From Agapanthus africanus (taxonomy: Eukaryota > Streptophyta > Magnoliopsida > Asparagales > Amaryllidaceae): DNA of 64,000 nt. The notes beneath the pieces were generated by a model. The model saw only the letters and a program-made list of their open reading frames with translations. It was not told the origin of the DNA and searched no databases. Location: contig JASDDO010000006.1 in assembly GCA_030015575.1 (NCBI GenBank), positions 321,146,361 to 321,210,360 of the forward strand. Direction: 5' to 3'. Position numbers and translations under genes: made by a program. Shown here one piece after another: positions 9,005 to 18,896 of this stretch (position 1 is the stretch's first letter; each line of letters begins with the position of its first letter).

Positions 9005-9529
9005 AACCTCCCCTATGCTCGTCGACAGCCATGGGAAGTACCTATCGAGGAGGTGATTTCTCGCTTTGCTGCACGACTGGTGGATCCCCTTCTTACCGAC
9101 GACGAATGTGATTCGACGATATATGATCTCTTGATCCGTAGGGGGTCTCCCCTCCCAATGGGGTCCCTTTGGCTTCGGATGATTCTTGCTGCCGTGCTTG
9201 CTGACATCCCTCCTCACCCAGCGGAGATGACCCTGGCGATGCTTGACGCGGCTGAAGACAAGCTCGAGTGTTTTCATGAAGCGTGCCTGATTACTCAGGC
9301 TTTGAAAGATTGCTCGGTTCACCTGTTGGGCCAGATAAGAGCCCGGCAGGCTATTATGTCTGCTTTTGCGGATGAACACGGCGCCAATCGGTGGGGAGCG
9401 ACTCCTTGCGAGAACCGTCGTTTCGATGTGTTGGAGAAGGCAGAAAAAGAGAAGGAGAATTTTGCTCTTTGTTTTGTTAACCCTTGTGCCACTGATCCTT
9501 TGTTTGGTGACCTTTTTCCACCAGCATAG
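9005..9529 (+). CDS. Antisense ORF 2 of element A, paralogue of ORF 1
   Basis: Open for 174 codons after a TGA at 9002-9004, with no in-frame ATG near the start, so the true N-terminus probably comes from a spliced upstream exon (an acceptor-like GACAG ends at 9028). The product shares with ORF 1 the order EEVIS, a hydrophobic helix (AAVLADIPP here; LAIWEALP there), LDAAEDK, an alanine-rich helix and a conserved end (FVNPCATDPLF here, FLNACPESEVF there). No catalytic or zinc motif is visible and the length matches ORF 1, which points to tandem duplication inside the element. Function unknown. Confidence 0.55.
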   Translation, partial: NLPYARRQPWEVPIEEVISRFAARLVDPLLTDDECDSTIYDLLIRRGSPLPMGSLWLRMILAAVLADIPPHPAEMTLAMLDAAEDKLECFHEACLITQALKDCSVHLLGQIRARQAIMSAFADEHGANRWGATPCENRRFDVLEKAEKEKENFALCFVNPCATDPLFGDLFPPA

Positions 9530-9797
9530 TATATTCAAATTAGTGTACCCTTTTTTTATTAGTTGTTGCATGCTTTACATTGAATTTTCATGTTTGTTGT
9601 GCCCTCGTGCGTGTGTTTTGCCTGTGTAAATGAGCTTCATATTCCTCCCATGAGAACTTTCTTTAATTGCGAGTTCTAGAATTATGTTGCATGCACATCA
9701 GAGCTTTGGGTATCAGTTCTTTTTGAATATCATATAGTCTCAAATGCATGCTTGATAGGGTCCGTATCGGAAATTTCCCTTTTTGCCTCCCATATCA
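9530..9797 (+). other. Spacer or intron between antisense ORF 2 and segment 3
   Basis: T-rich, no ORF. It ends in CCTCCCATATCAG, an acceptor-like site just before the third coding-like segment; a second acceptor-like TGTTTCAG follows at about 9819. Confidence 0.4.
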
Positions 9798-10295
9798 GGT
9801 AATGTGTGCGTGTTTCAGATCGACCATTGCCGTCGAATAGAGGTTTGTTTATACAATCTTGAGTGTACATGTCCTACTCCAGAGGCTGTGGCTGCGAAGG
9901 TGAGGTTACGGGGCTTGATCGAGCGGTGTGCGGCAAATATGATATCATGCGAGAAGAGGCTCGGCCGCAAATTCTCGGAGAGGGAGCTGGCTTCTAAGGC
10001 GCTGCACGAACTCCAAACCAGCCTTACAGCCAAAGCCAACAAGGCGTATGACCTCTGGCGAGTACTCCAAGAGTCCATCAAAGAGGTGGTGGCCCTTAAT
10101 AAAGCTGCCGTGTTCACCCGCTAAAGGTTTGAGGCTCACAAGGCCACTGAGAAAGAGCTTGAAGGCCGGCTTGCCTCGTATTAGGCCCAGCAGGTTCAGA
10201 CGGAGGCCCGTCTTCTGGCGATCCTGAACCATGAAGCCGTGGCCCAACAACAGAAGGATGAGCTAGCAAAATTGCTAAATCGCCCGCCGGCTTGA
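9798..10295 (+). pseudogene. Antisense segment 3 of element A, coiled-coil-like, two stops
   Basis: One frame runs from the acceptor-like CAG at about 9797 (or 9819) to TGA at 10293-10295, interrupted by TAA at 10122-10124 and a TAG about 60 bases later. The product is helical and charged with heptad-like spacing of Leu and Ala, for example ASKALHELQTSL and EKELEGRLASY, so a coiled coil is likely. The TAG sits where the frame would read Gln and could come from CAG. The segment ends about 100 bases before a poly(A) signal. It is probably the last exon of the antisense gene, now damaged. Confidence 0.5.
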
Positions 10296-10396
10296 AAACT
10301 TGTATCTTTTCCTTTGTTTTTGTACATACTCCCGAATGAGAGTATCCTCTTTTTGTTTTTTCATGAATTGTACTCTGTGTCCATTTTGGTTTATGA

Positions 10397-10402
10397 ATAA
10401 AG
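10397..10402 (+). terminator. Poly(A) signal for the antisense gene region
   Basis: AATAAA in the context TTTATGAATAAAGACAT, preceded by T-rich and TGTA-containing sequence, about 100 bases after the last coding-like segment. It fits a plant 3' end for plus-strand transcripts starting at about 6190. Confidence 0.5.
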
Positions 10403-10532
10403 ACATATTTTTCTTCTCAATGGCATGTCTCTTTTCATCGAATGTGCTCTGCGGACAATTTATCTTGGTCTCTTTGCAGGGCAGCGATGGCTTAGGATTC
10501 AGGGTTAAGATCTGCCTCATAAGAATTTTGAG

Positions 10533-10712
10533 CTTTATGAGCCGTGAGGGTCTCATAAAGAGTTTTTTTCCCTACAGATCGAGAGGATCCCATAGGTGTA
10601 AGTCTTCCTTAAGAATCGTGAGAATTCTTAAGCGGTTTTTCCCTTGAGAGTCGTAAGGATCTCACAAGAAAGTTTTCTTCCTTACCGGTCGTGAGGACCC
10701 GCAAGTGCTGGG
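10533..10712. repeat. Hairpin array with constant CGTGAGGA loop (array 1)
   Basis: Five consecutive inverted repeats. The first has arms CTTTATGAG / CTCATAAAG around CCGTGAGGGT (10533-10560); the third has CTTAAGAAT / ATTCTTAAG around CGTGAGA (10608-10632). The others have arms with one or two mismatches around TCGTAAGGAT or TCGTGAGGAC. Loops are alike while arms differ but stay complementary. Confidence 0.8.
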
Positions 10713-10778
10713 TGCGGTCGCCCTTATCCGTATTTCACGGGGTCAGGGGTTGCTTTGGGATGTTTTCCAGGGTACCGT

Positions 10779-11141
10779 AGTTTAAAGACATCGCGGTCGA
10801 GGTTAAGGACCTCATAGTCCATGGGTTTAAGGACTCTACAGTCCAATGTTAGTTTTAAGACATCACGGTCAAGGTTAAGGACCTCATAGTCCGTGGGTTT
10901 AAGGACTCCACAGTCCAACATTAGTTTTAAGACATCACGGTCAAGGTTAAGGACGTCATAGTCCATGGATTTAAGGACTCCACAGTCCGATATTAGTTTT
11001 AAGACATCCCGATCAAGGTTAAGGACATCATAGTCCGTGGATTTAAAGACTCCACAGTCCAATGTTAGTTTTAAGACATCACGGTCAAGGTTAAGGACAT
11101 CATAGTCCGTGGATTTAAGGACTCCATAGTCCGACGTGTGG
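10779..11141. repeat. Internal 72-bp minisatellite of GGAC-n6-GTCC units
   Basis: Five units of 72 bp, each with one AGACATC-n-GGTC and two GGAC-n6-GTCC segments. It is the same repeat as in the LTRs of A. A minus-strand frame through it gives a repetitive peptide (VLNLDRDVLKL), an artefact because 72 is a multiple of three. Confidence 0.9.
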
Positions 11142-11330
11142 TTACCGGGACCCGTCACCTCTTTGAAGACGTTGAGGAATTACAACGACGAATATCAAAG
11201 GAGTGAAGAGATGTACCCTTGAACCAAGGTAAATTCAGTCTAGAATCATGGTGGTTGATCGTTAGTTTTAAGACATTACGGTCGAAGTTAAGGACATCAT
11301 AGTCCGTGGATTTTAAGGACTCCATAGTCC
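11142..11330. repeat. LTR-like segment duplicated inside element A
   Basis: GGGACCCGTCACCTCTTTGA through AAAGGAGTGAAGAGATGTAC matches 4225-4310 in the 3' LTR and about 24617-24690 in the 5' LTR. The minisatellite plus this flank was therefore duplicated between LTR and 3' internal region. A short further run of GGAC-n6-GTCC units follows at 11265-11330. Confidence 0.8.
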
Positions 11331-12675
11331 GATGTTTGCTCTGGATGCTTCACACGGGTTCACTGCCGTGTTCGGCGAGGACCAGGCTCCGCTCTGGGCG
11401 TTTTCCGCGGGGTCAAAGAGTGACGTTATCCGCGTTCCATGTAACCAAGAATTTTGCTCTGGAGGCTTCACACGGGTTCACTGCCGTGTTAGGCGAGGAC
11501 TAGGCTCCGCTCTGGACGTTTTCTACGGGGTCAAAGAGTGACGTTATCCGCGTTCCACGTGACCAGGAATTTTGCTCTGGATGCTTCCCATGGGTTCATT
11601 GCCGTGTTCGGTGAGGACCAGGCTCCGCTCTGGATGCTTCGCACGGGTTCACTGCCGTGCTCTGCGAGGACTAGGATCCGTTCTGGACGTTTTCCACGGG
11701 GTCAAAGAGTGACGTTATCCGCGTTCCACGTGACTAGGAATTTTGCGCTGGATGCTTCCCACGGGTTCACTGCCTTGTTCGGCGAGGACCAGGCTCCGCT
11801 CTGGACGTTTTCCACGGGGTCAAAGAGTGACGTTATCCGCGTTCCACGTGACCAGGAATTTTGCGCTAGATGCTTCACACGGGTTCTCTGCCGTGCTCTG
11901 CGAGGACCAGGCTCCGCTCTGGACGATTTCCACGGGGTCAAAGAGTGACGTTATCCGCGTTCCACGTGACCAGGAATTTTGCTCTGGATGCTTCCCACGG
12001 GTTCAAAGCCGTGTTCTGTGAGGACCAGGCTCCGCTTTGGATGCTTCACACGGGTTCACTGCCGTGCTCTGCGAGGACCAGGATCCGCTCTGGACGTTTT
12101 CCACAGGGTCAAAGAGTGACGTTATCCGCGTTCCACGTGACCAGGAATTTCGCTCTAGATGCTTCACAGGGGTTCACTGCCGTGTTCGGCGAGGACTAGG
12201 CTCCGCTCTAGATGCTTCACACGGGTTCACTGCCGTGCTCTGCGAGGACCAGGATCCGCTCTGGACGTTTTCCACGGGGTCAAAGAGTGACGTTATCCGT
12301 GTTCCACGTGACTAGGAATTTTGCGCTGGATGCTTCCCACGGGTTCACTGCCCTGTTCGGCGAGGACCATGCTCCGCTCTGGACGTTTTCCACGGGTCAA
12401 AGAGTGACGTTATCCGCATTCCACGTGACCAGGAATTTTGCGCTAGATGCTTCACACGGGTTCTCTGCCGTGCTCTGCGAGGACCAGGCTCCGCTCTGGA
12501 CGATTTCCACGGGATCAAAGAGTGACGTTATCCGCGTTCCACGTGACCAGGAATTTTTCTATGGATGCTTCCTACGGGTTCACTGCCGTGTTTGGCGAGG
12601 ACCAGGCTTCGCTCTGGACATTTTCCACGGGGTCAAAGAGTGACGTTATCCGCGTTCCACGTGACCAGGAATTTT
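11331..12675. repeat. Mosaic tandem array of 53-bp and 65-bp modules
   Basis: Two modules alternate irregularly. The 53-bp one contains CACGGGTTCACTGCCGTG and GCGAGGACCAGGCTCCGCT; the 65-bp one contains GGGGTCAAAGAGTGACGTTA and CCACGTGACCAGGAATTTTG. Their sum, 118 bp, is the usual period, but 53-bp modules are sometimes doubled (for example at about 11577-11640, 12000-12060 and 12150-12225). Frames in all registers give repetitive peptides, so these are not genes. CACGTG and GTGACGTTA are recurrent motifs. Confidence 0.9.
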
Positions 12676-12873
12676 GTTGATTGTATCCGCATTTCACGGA
12701 GTTGGGATTTGACTTTCGGTGATCTGTACACCGCCGAGTCATGGAACTGGGAATCGCCGTTGTTCCGCTTTGCCCGAGGTCGTATTTGCCGCAATGAGAC
12801 AAATGTTGAGAAGATCTCTAGGCTGCTTGTGGCCCTTCGAGACTTGGCCTCTTCTTTTGATGAAACCTGGTGA
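12676..12873 (+). other. Short coding-like remnant in A 3' region
   Basis: A plus-strand frame of about 60 codons after the satellite (around LYTAESWNW and ISRLLVALRDLASSF) has non-repetitive, GC-balanced codons unlike its surroundings. It could be another fragment of the antisense gene family, but I see no clear match to antisense ORFs 1 or 2. Confidence 0.25.
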
Positions 12874-13375
12874 GGAGGAGTGTGATTCCTTCTTTGTTTG
12901 CGCCTCTGGATTGTATACAGGGATTGATGTAACATCACCTATAGGGCATAAATTTAAGTTTTATTTTATCTCTTTTTCCACGATGCTCTATCATTTTAGA
13001 TTTTATATCGCGAAGGTCGCGATTGCCCCATCATTTCGGCTATTTTTCGCGGTGCTCAATCATTTCGGCTATTTATTTTATTTTCTACTCGCTACTTTTT
13101 ATTGCGAGTTGCCCAATCATTTCGGCTATTTATTATGCATATATTTTTACTTGCTGATTTTGTCGCAAGTTGCCCCATCATTTCGGCTATTTCGTATGCA
13201 TGTGTGGCTTGTTGGTTTTTCGCTGCAAGCTTGGATTTATACACTGATTTCGGCATCAACACCGCTACAACTGGGATGTTGCCAGAAGCGAATCATCATT
13301 TGCCTCTGTCGATGTTGAACAAAGGTAGCTTAGTAAACAGGGTTAAGGGTCTTGTCAACTAAGGCTTTTGACTTC
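12874..13375. other. A 3' region: TCATTTCGGC repeats and shared modules
   Basis: Four or five copies of TCATTTCGGCTATTT lie at about 12990-13195, mostly after TTGCCC. A GGATTGTATAC motif is at 12908-12918 and an ATCATCATTTGCC motif at about 13291. The same three modules recur at 43180-44160 in element C. No credible gene. Confidence 0.75.
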
Positions 13376-13560
13376 ATGAGCCGTAAAGGTCTTACAAAGG
13401 TATTTCTCCCTACGAGTCGTGAGGATCTCGTAGGTGTGTTTTCTTCTTAGGAATCGTGGGGACTCCTAAGTGTATGTTCTCTTATAAGTCGTAAGGATCT
13501 TACAAGAGTGGTTTCCCCTTATAAGTCGAGAGGACTCACAAGGGTTGTTCACCGTGCGAA
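13376..13560. repeat. Hairpin array with constant CGTGAGGA loop (array 2)
   Basis: It includes CCTACGAG / CTCGTAGG around TCGTGAGGAT (13409-13434, perfect arms), CTTAGGA / TCCTAAG around ATCGTGGGGAC (13446-13470), and CTTATAAG with CTTACAAG around TCGTAAGGAT (one mismatch). Confidence 0.8.
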
Positions 13561-13724
13561 CATGTCCCTAGTCACGGATGGGACTTGGTTAGGGACATGT
13601 TTATTCGCGCTCGTGGATTGTATACAAGGGTCAGTATTAAGCCACTTGTAGGGCAACATCGAAGGTTGTGGGGGGGGAGGGTTTGCTTAAGAACAGGTTC
13701 ATGTTTCTGTAACTTAAGACTTTC
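13561..13724. other. Spacer with GTGGATTGTATAC module
   Basis: GTGGATTGTATAC at 13613-13625, followed about 30 bases later by TTGTAGGGC, matches the arrangement in the LTR (3658 onward). No gene. Confidence 0.6.
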
Positions 13725-13900
13725 AAATCTTATGAGCCGTGAGGGTCCCATAAGAGAGTTCTCCTTACGAGTCGTGAGGATCTCGCAAGTGTAATTTCTC
13801 TTTAGGAATCGTGAGGATTCCTAAGTGTGTTGCTCCCTTGTGAGTCGTAAGGATCTCACACGGGTGGTTTCTCCTTACAAGGTCGTGAGGACCCTGCAAG
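13725..13900. repeat. Hairpin array with constant CGTGAGGA loop (array 3)
   Basis: Arms include CTTATGAG/CCCATAAG, TTAGGAAT/ATTCCTAA and TTGTGAG/CTCACAC around CCGTGAGGGT, CGTGAGG and TCGTAAGGAT. Confidence 0.78.
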
Positions 13901-14319
13901 TGTCTTTTAACGAGGTTGCGCCCTTTCGGGTTTTCATAAACACTCGCCGGTAGCCCTGCTGTTTTTACTCACGGAGCCCTTTCGGGTTTTCATCCGTGCC
14001 GACTTTTCTTATGGACATACCGTCTTTAGTTTTTCTTTTCTTTTTTTTAATATTTTTTTATATCGGCTTCGAGATACTGCAATCCACCGTAGTTTATCGA
14101 CATCTCGGTCAACATCCAGTTTTAGGACATAGTGGTCCATGTTAGTTTAAGGACGTTTCGGTCCGCTGTTAGTTTAAGGACGTTTTGGTCCGCTGTTAGT
14201 TTAAGAACGTTTCGGTCCGTTCAGGAGAAGGCCGGCTACTGCTTATAAAGTTTAAGCTTAGGAGGATAGCGAGCGGACATAGTCGTAGTCATCTATCATT
14301 GACCTAGGCTGTGGCTCAT
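13901..14319. other. A 3' untranslated region next to integrase
   Basis: A pyrimidine-rich tract at about 14030-14060 is followed by four more GGAC-n6-GTCC units (14110-14225, for example GGACGTTTCGGTCC). No coding potential. Confidence 0.65.
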
Positions 14320-15387
14320 TTAAGCATAGTATTTCTTCAGGAAGCGACCGTTTATTGGACTGAAAGGCCTTTCACCGTGCATATCCATGAGTAGATAGGC
14401 TCCACCCTGGTAGACCTTGTCTATTATGTACGAGCCTTCATAGTTCGGCTCGAATTTTCCCCGCTTGGCGCGATTGGGGATCATAGGTCTTTTGACCACT
14501 AGCACGAGTTCGCCCTGGCGGAATGTCCTCGGCCTGGTCAATCTTTCATATGAGCACGTCATCTTTGCTTTATAAGCCTCTAGATTTTGTTGCGCTATGA
14601 GCCGGGTTTCATCAAGGGCGTCAAGCTCCTCAAGCCGAAGGTGAGCATTTTCTTTGTCCGTCAGCTTGTAGTGGACTGCCACTCGTAGAGAAGGTAGCTC
14701 TATCTCGAGGGGGAGTACCGCTTCTGTACCGAATACCAACGCGTACGGCGTCGTGTTCGCGGCCGCCTTGAACGTAGTTCGATACGCCCAGAGAGCTTCT
14801 TGTAATCTCTCGTTCCAGTCCTTCTTATTTCGGGACACCGTCTTCTTTATGATCTTCGTCAAGGTCTTGTTGAAAGCCTCAGCTAGACCGTTAGCTCGCG
14901 GATTATAAACTGAGAAATATCTCAAGTCTATGTTGTGTTGTTGCGCGAAGCGGCTGATCTTGTGTCTTCTGTAGGCTGGCCCGTTATCGGAGATGATCCG
15001 TCACGGCGTTCCAAACCGATAGATGATGTGCGTCTTGAAGAAATGGAGGATATTCTCCGTCTTCACTTCCCTCAGCGTTCCTGCTTCTGCCCATTTGGAG
15101 AAGTAATCGGTGGTCTCTAGGATGAAACGATGTCCCCAGGACGATGCCGGTTCGATAGGTCCGACTATGTCCGTTCCCCATATTTCGAAAGGCCAGCTAG
15201 CCACTGTTGGATGTAGAGGATTTGGGTGTTGATGGATAAAGTCTCCATGAATCTGGCATGAGTGGCATTGCTTCGCATATTCGAGGCAGTCCTGGATCAT
15301 CGTGGGCCAGTAGTAACCCATCCGTTTAATCTTCAACTTCATCTTTGGGCCTGCTTGGTGAAAACCGCAGAGTCCGTCGTGAACTTC
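14320..15387 (-). pseudogene. Element A integrase (one in-frame stop)
   Basis: The minus-strand frame continues the pol frame after a TAG at 15388-15390. Order: HHCC zinc domain (EVHDGLCGFH then CHSCQIHG), catalytic core with Asp in GTDIVGPI, Asp in ISDNG and Glu in GLAEAFNKTL, then a basic C-terminal domain ending LKKYYA. This is a DDE integrase that inserts the cDNA into nuclear DNA. TGA at 15001-15003, where Tat integrases usually have Arg, breaks it between the first Asp and the ISDNG Asp; CGA to TGA at a CG site would explain it. No chromodomain follows, as expected for Tat. Confidence 0.92.
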
Positions 15388-16770
15388 CTAAACGACTCTT
15401 TTCGCTTCGTCAGGTCTCAGGCATCTTAACCACAGAGAGTCAAATGACCTCTTGTACAAAGTATCATTGACGAAGGCGAAAGACAGAGCTCGTTTCATAA
15501 GCTGATGTCTTGAGGACGCATCTTCAGGCGTTCGACGGGATTTGAAATAGTCTATAAAGACTTCTCTCCAATCCTTAGCCTTTTCCTGGTCTTTTATTTG
15601 CATGGCCATTTGCTCGGTCACTCCCCTTTCTCCAGATGATTCCGGAGATATTTCTGCCGGTGTGAGGATCCGACGGCTTTGTACCACGATTCTGACGTCA
15701 TCGAAGTTCTCATCATCCAGTTCTTTAGCGAGCTTAACTAACGCGTCTGCCTTGCTATTTTCCGCACGCGGTATGTTTTCCGAAATGTAGAAGGGGATTT
15801 GGGTCAAAAGTTGTTGCACCTTTTCGCCGTACTTCACCAACTCTGGTTTGCATGTCTGGTAGTCGCCGTTCACTTGGCTAACGACCAGTTGAGAGTCTCC
15901 GTATATGAAGAGGTTTTCCATTCCCATGTCAATGGCGATCTCGAGGCCTGCTATCAAACCTTCGTATTCGGCTTCATTGTTCGTCCTCGGCTCTGTTAAG
16001 GAGAAAGTGAAGCGCATTATCCCTCCTTGTGGAGTTACGAATATGAGGCCTACCCTCGATTTGATTATAGGGGTGCTTTGTTTGCGCTTATTCATGGAAG
16101 AAGCGCCGTCAAAATAGAGTTCCCACCGGGTACCACTTCCGTTGATCGTGTCAAACGCGTGTTCGTCTGGCAGCTCGCAGTTCAAAGGAGAGTCGGCAGG
16201 TATCGGATGCTCGGCGAGAAAGTCGGCGATGGCCTGGCCTTTCACTGCCTTAAGAGGCTGATAGGTTATTGAAAACTCCATCAAGAGCAGGGCCCATTTA
16301 GCGAGTCTCCCTGTCAATATGGCCTTTGACATCAGATATTTGAAGGGGTCTACCTTTGATATAAGGCGGAATTCATGCGCCAATGCACAGTGCCGGAGTT
16401 TTGTTATCGCGAAGATCAACGCCAGGCAGTGTTTTTCGATGGGAGAGTAGTTGCTTTCTGCCCCCAGAAGAACTCGACTTAAATAGTAGAGCGCTCTTTC
16501 CTTCTCTTGGTCGTTCTCTTGTGCCCATAATGCGCCTAAGGAACCTTCGAGAGCAGTTGTATAAAGAATAAGAGGTTTTCCCTTGACCGGAGCGGCCAGC
16601 ACTGGCGGGTTCTGCAGATACTGCTTGATCTCGTCCAGCGCGCCTTGGCTTTTATGATCCCAGACGAACGGGGTTCCCTTCTTCATCAGGTGACCGTAAG
16701 GGCGGCACTTGCCTGAAAGGTTGGCTATAAATCGCCAGATGTACGCGAGCTTGCCTTGGAGAGACCGCAA
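15388..16770 (-). pseudogene. Element A RNase H plus second RNase H (aRNH)
   Basis: 460 codons in the same frame as RT, separated from it by TAG at 16771-16773. The first quarter is RT connection (LRSLQGKLAYI, FVWDH) and leads into retroviral-type RNase H (GALWAQEND, SPIEKHCLAL, FRLISKVDP). The middle holds a second, archaeal-type RNase H: LYFDGASS, NNEAEYEGLIAGL, YGDSQLVVSQVNG and a late KADALVKLA, giving the D-E-D catalytic set. Dual RNase H is diagnostic of the plant Tat lineage. The end leads to the integrase zinc domain. The frame ends in TAG where QEVH would be expected. Confidence 0.93.
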
Positions 16771-18261
16771 CTATTTGAGGGTCCTTGGCGGTGGCATTTC
16801 CATGATCGCCTTGATCTTCAATGGATCTATCTCGATACCCCAGTGCCGGACAATGAATCCTAGGAATTTTCCTGAGGACACCCCGAATGCGCATTTAAGA
16901 GGGTTCATCTTCAAGTTGTATTGCCGAAGACGTTGAAATATGATCCTCAGATGCTCGAGATGTTCCTCGTACGATTTGCGTTGCACCACGAGGTCGTCGA
17001 TATGGCATTCGACGATTTCATGTATAAGGTTATCGAAGATCTTAGTCATGGCCCTCTGATAGGTGGCACCGGCGTTCTTTAAACCGAAGGGCATAACTTT
17101 GTAGCAGAATATACCCAGAGGAGTCCGGAAAGCGGTGTGCTTCTGATCTTCAGGATGCATTTTTATCTGATTGTATCCTGTTAAGCCGTCCATGAAGGAG
17201 AAAACTTCGTGAGTGGACGTATTATCTATCATCCGCTCGGTGACCGGCACTGGGAAATCGTCCTTCGGGCAAGCTTTATTAAGATCCCGAAAGTCTACAC
17301 ATATGCGCACTGTCCCATTTTTCTTCATTACCGGTACGATGTTGGCGATCCAATCAGGGTACTTAACCTCCTGGATAAACCCAGAGTCGATCAGTGTCTT
17401 GACTTCGGCATTGATGCTCATGTCAAGCTCGAGCCGCATTCTTCTCGGCGCTTGTTTGACTGGCTTGATGTCCGGAGATATTGCCAATTTATGGACAACT
17501 ATTTCTGGATCCAGTCCTGGCATTTTTGAATAGTTCCATGCGAAGCAGTCTCTATGCTGCATAAGCACGTCTTTTAACCCAGCCACCATTTCTTCCGATA
17601 GCAATTCGCTGACAAATGTCGATCGCGGGTCGTCTGCCGTCCCCAACTCAATCTTCTTGAGGTTATCTACAGTAGTATGTATTCCATCTTCCAGCTCTTT
17701 TGGCGCTGGTGGAAATTCTGAGATCATCTCGTCGTCATTGTTTTCGAAGCACCAAGGAAGGTCATCCATATTCTCGGGCTCTCCTTTTGATATTGTTATT
17801 ATATGATAGGTACGAGCTCGCTTCCAAGAAAGATGTGGATCTGGTTCTGCTCTTGTGGCTTTGGGTTCGTGCTTTTGTGGCGGCATTACCCTCCAGCTGC
17901 TGGATAGAGCAAACCCGCCTTGCTGGTACTGGTCTTCGATCCAATTCTTGAAGGTGAAGCAGTCTTCGGTAGGGTGTCCTATGGCTCGGTGATAAGAGCA
18001 ATAGCTCGGATGAGAGACCTCGTTAGCTTGCTCAGGGTGCTTAGACTCCGGGAGTGTAATCATTCGATGTTTTAAAGCGAGATCAAGTATCTTCTTCGTC
18101 TTGTCTTGAGGGAAAGAATACGCTCGACTCATCTTCTTCATAAGGGACAGATCCGGCCCGTGCAATTCCCGATCACATGACTCTTTCATCCCGCGTTGTA
18201 GTTGTCGACTCCCTTTTCTGCTCTTCAACTTATTTCTGCCTCTGCTTCGAGCCTTTTGCAC
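16771..18261 (-). pseudogene. Element A reverse transcriptase with N-terminal zinc module
   Basis: About 496 codons. Residues near 85-110 carry a CxxH-HxxxxC module (YCSYHRAIGHPTEDC). A pre-RT segment follows (HRDCFAWNYSKMPGL), then RT: VDFRDLNKACP, FMDGLTGYNQI, AFRTPLGIFCYKVMPFGLKN, and the catalytic loop, which reads CHIDDLV instead of the usual Y-x-DD, so the conserved Tyr is His. The ORF ends at TAG 16771-16773 immediately before the connection domain. The upstream boundary is a frame change at about 18260, so the start codon is not the natural one; RT is made as part of a polyprotein. Confidence 0.93.
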
Positions 18262-18896
18262 AGCAGGTCGACAGGGAGGAGCATTTTCGTCTTTTGCAGC
18301 CTGTGAAGAAGACGTTGCGTCCTGGCTTTCTCGTAGATGGCCATTTCGCGATTATGGTCGTCCCAAGATTTCTGACCCGCTTTCCTGATAATCTTGTCCA
18401 TTCGTTCTTCAAATGACGGACTCGGCACTTTGATTGCGGGATCTAGTTTTGATAAGGGGTCGGCATTTCCCGACAGGGCGTCCTCTTCTTCATCGAAGTT
18501 ATATATGGCGTATCTACCGTGGACTCGTTCCTATTTCCCGGATCTCACATATCCATGCCCAAGCGTTTCTATTCTCCCGTTGGGCAATTTGCGCTGAGTC
18601 CCAGGGACATCCCAAATCCTGTTGTAGAACCGAGCTTGTCGAATAGTCTGTTTTATAGGTACCCCTTGGCGTTTCAATAGCCTTTTTAGTCCGTTCGTAT
18701 AATATCTGGGCAAACGGATGGGTTGGAGCCTGTCAAGTGTAGAATCCGCGCCGTGCCAGATTTCTTTCTCCACTCTTGTTTCCGTGGACCGGTAGAACAT
18801 GATCGCCTTTTCACCTTTTCGCTTGGGAGGGACGTAAAACGTCTGCAGGTCCTGCACATTGTAAGCTTTAAGTGCGTCAAGATCTTTGTAGTGCTC
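18262..18896 (-). pseudogene. Element A protease-RT linker
   Basis: Two minus-strand frames (18531-18857 and about 18225-18428) connect protease to RT. They are basic and helical (FEERMDKIIRKAGQKSW; RLLHRLQKTKMLL), with no known domain. Stops are TAG at 18897-18899 and 18531-18533, both readable as CAG changed to TAG; a frameshift joins the linker to the RT frame near 18230-18260. Confidence 0.6.

Noticed and set aside
10533-10712. CRISPR-like array of short repeats with variable parts
   Set aside because: Plant nuclear retrotransposon context, no cas genes, and the variable parts are complementary arms of hairpins, not spacers between direct repeats.
11306-12873. Many overlapping plus-strand ORFs with HGFTAVFGEDQAPLW-like repeats
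   Set aside because: All are readings of the 53/65-bp tandem array in different registers; several frames are open equally, so none is selected as protein.
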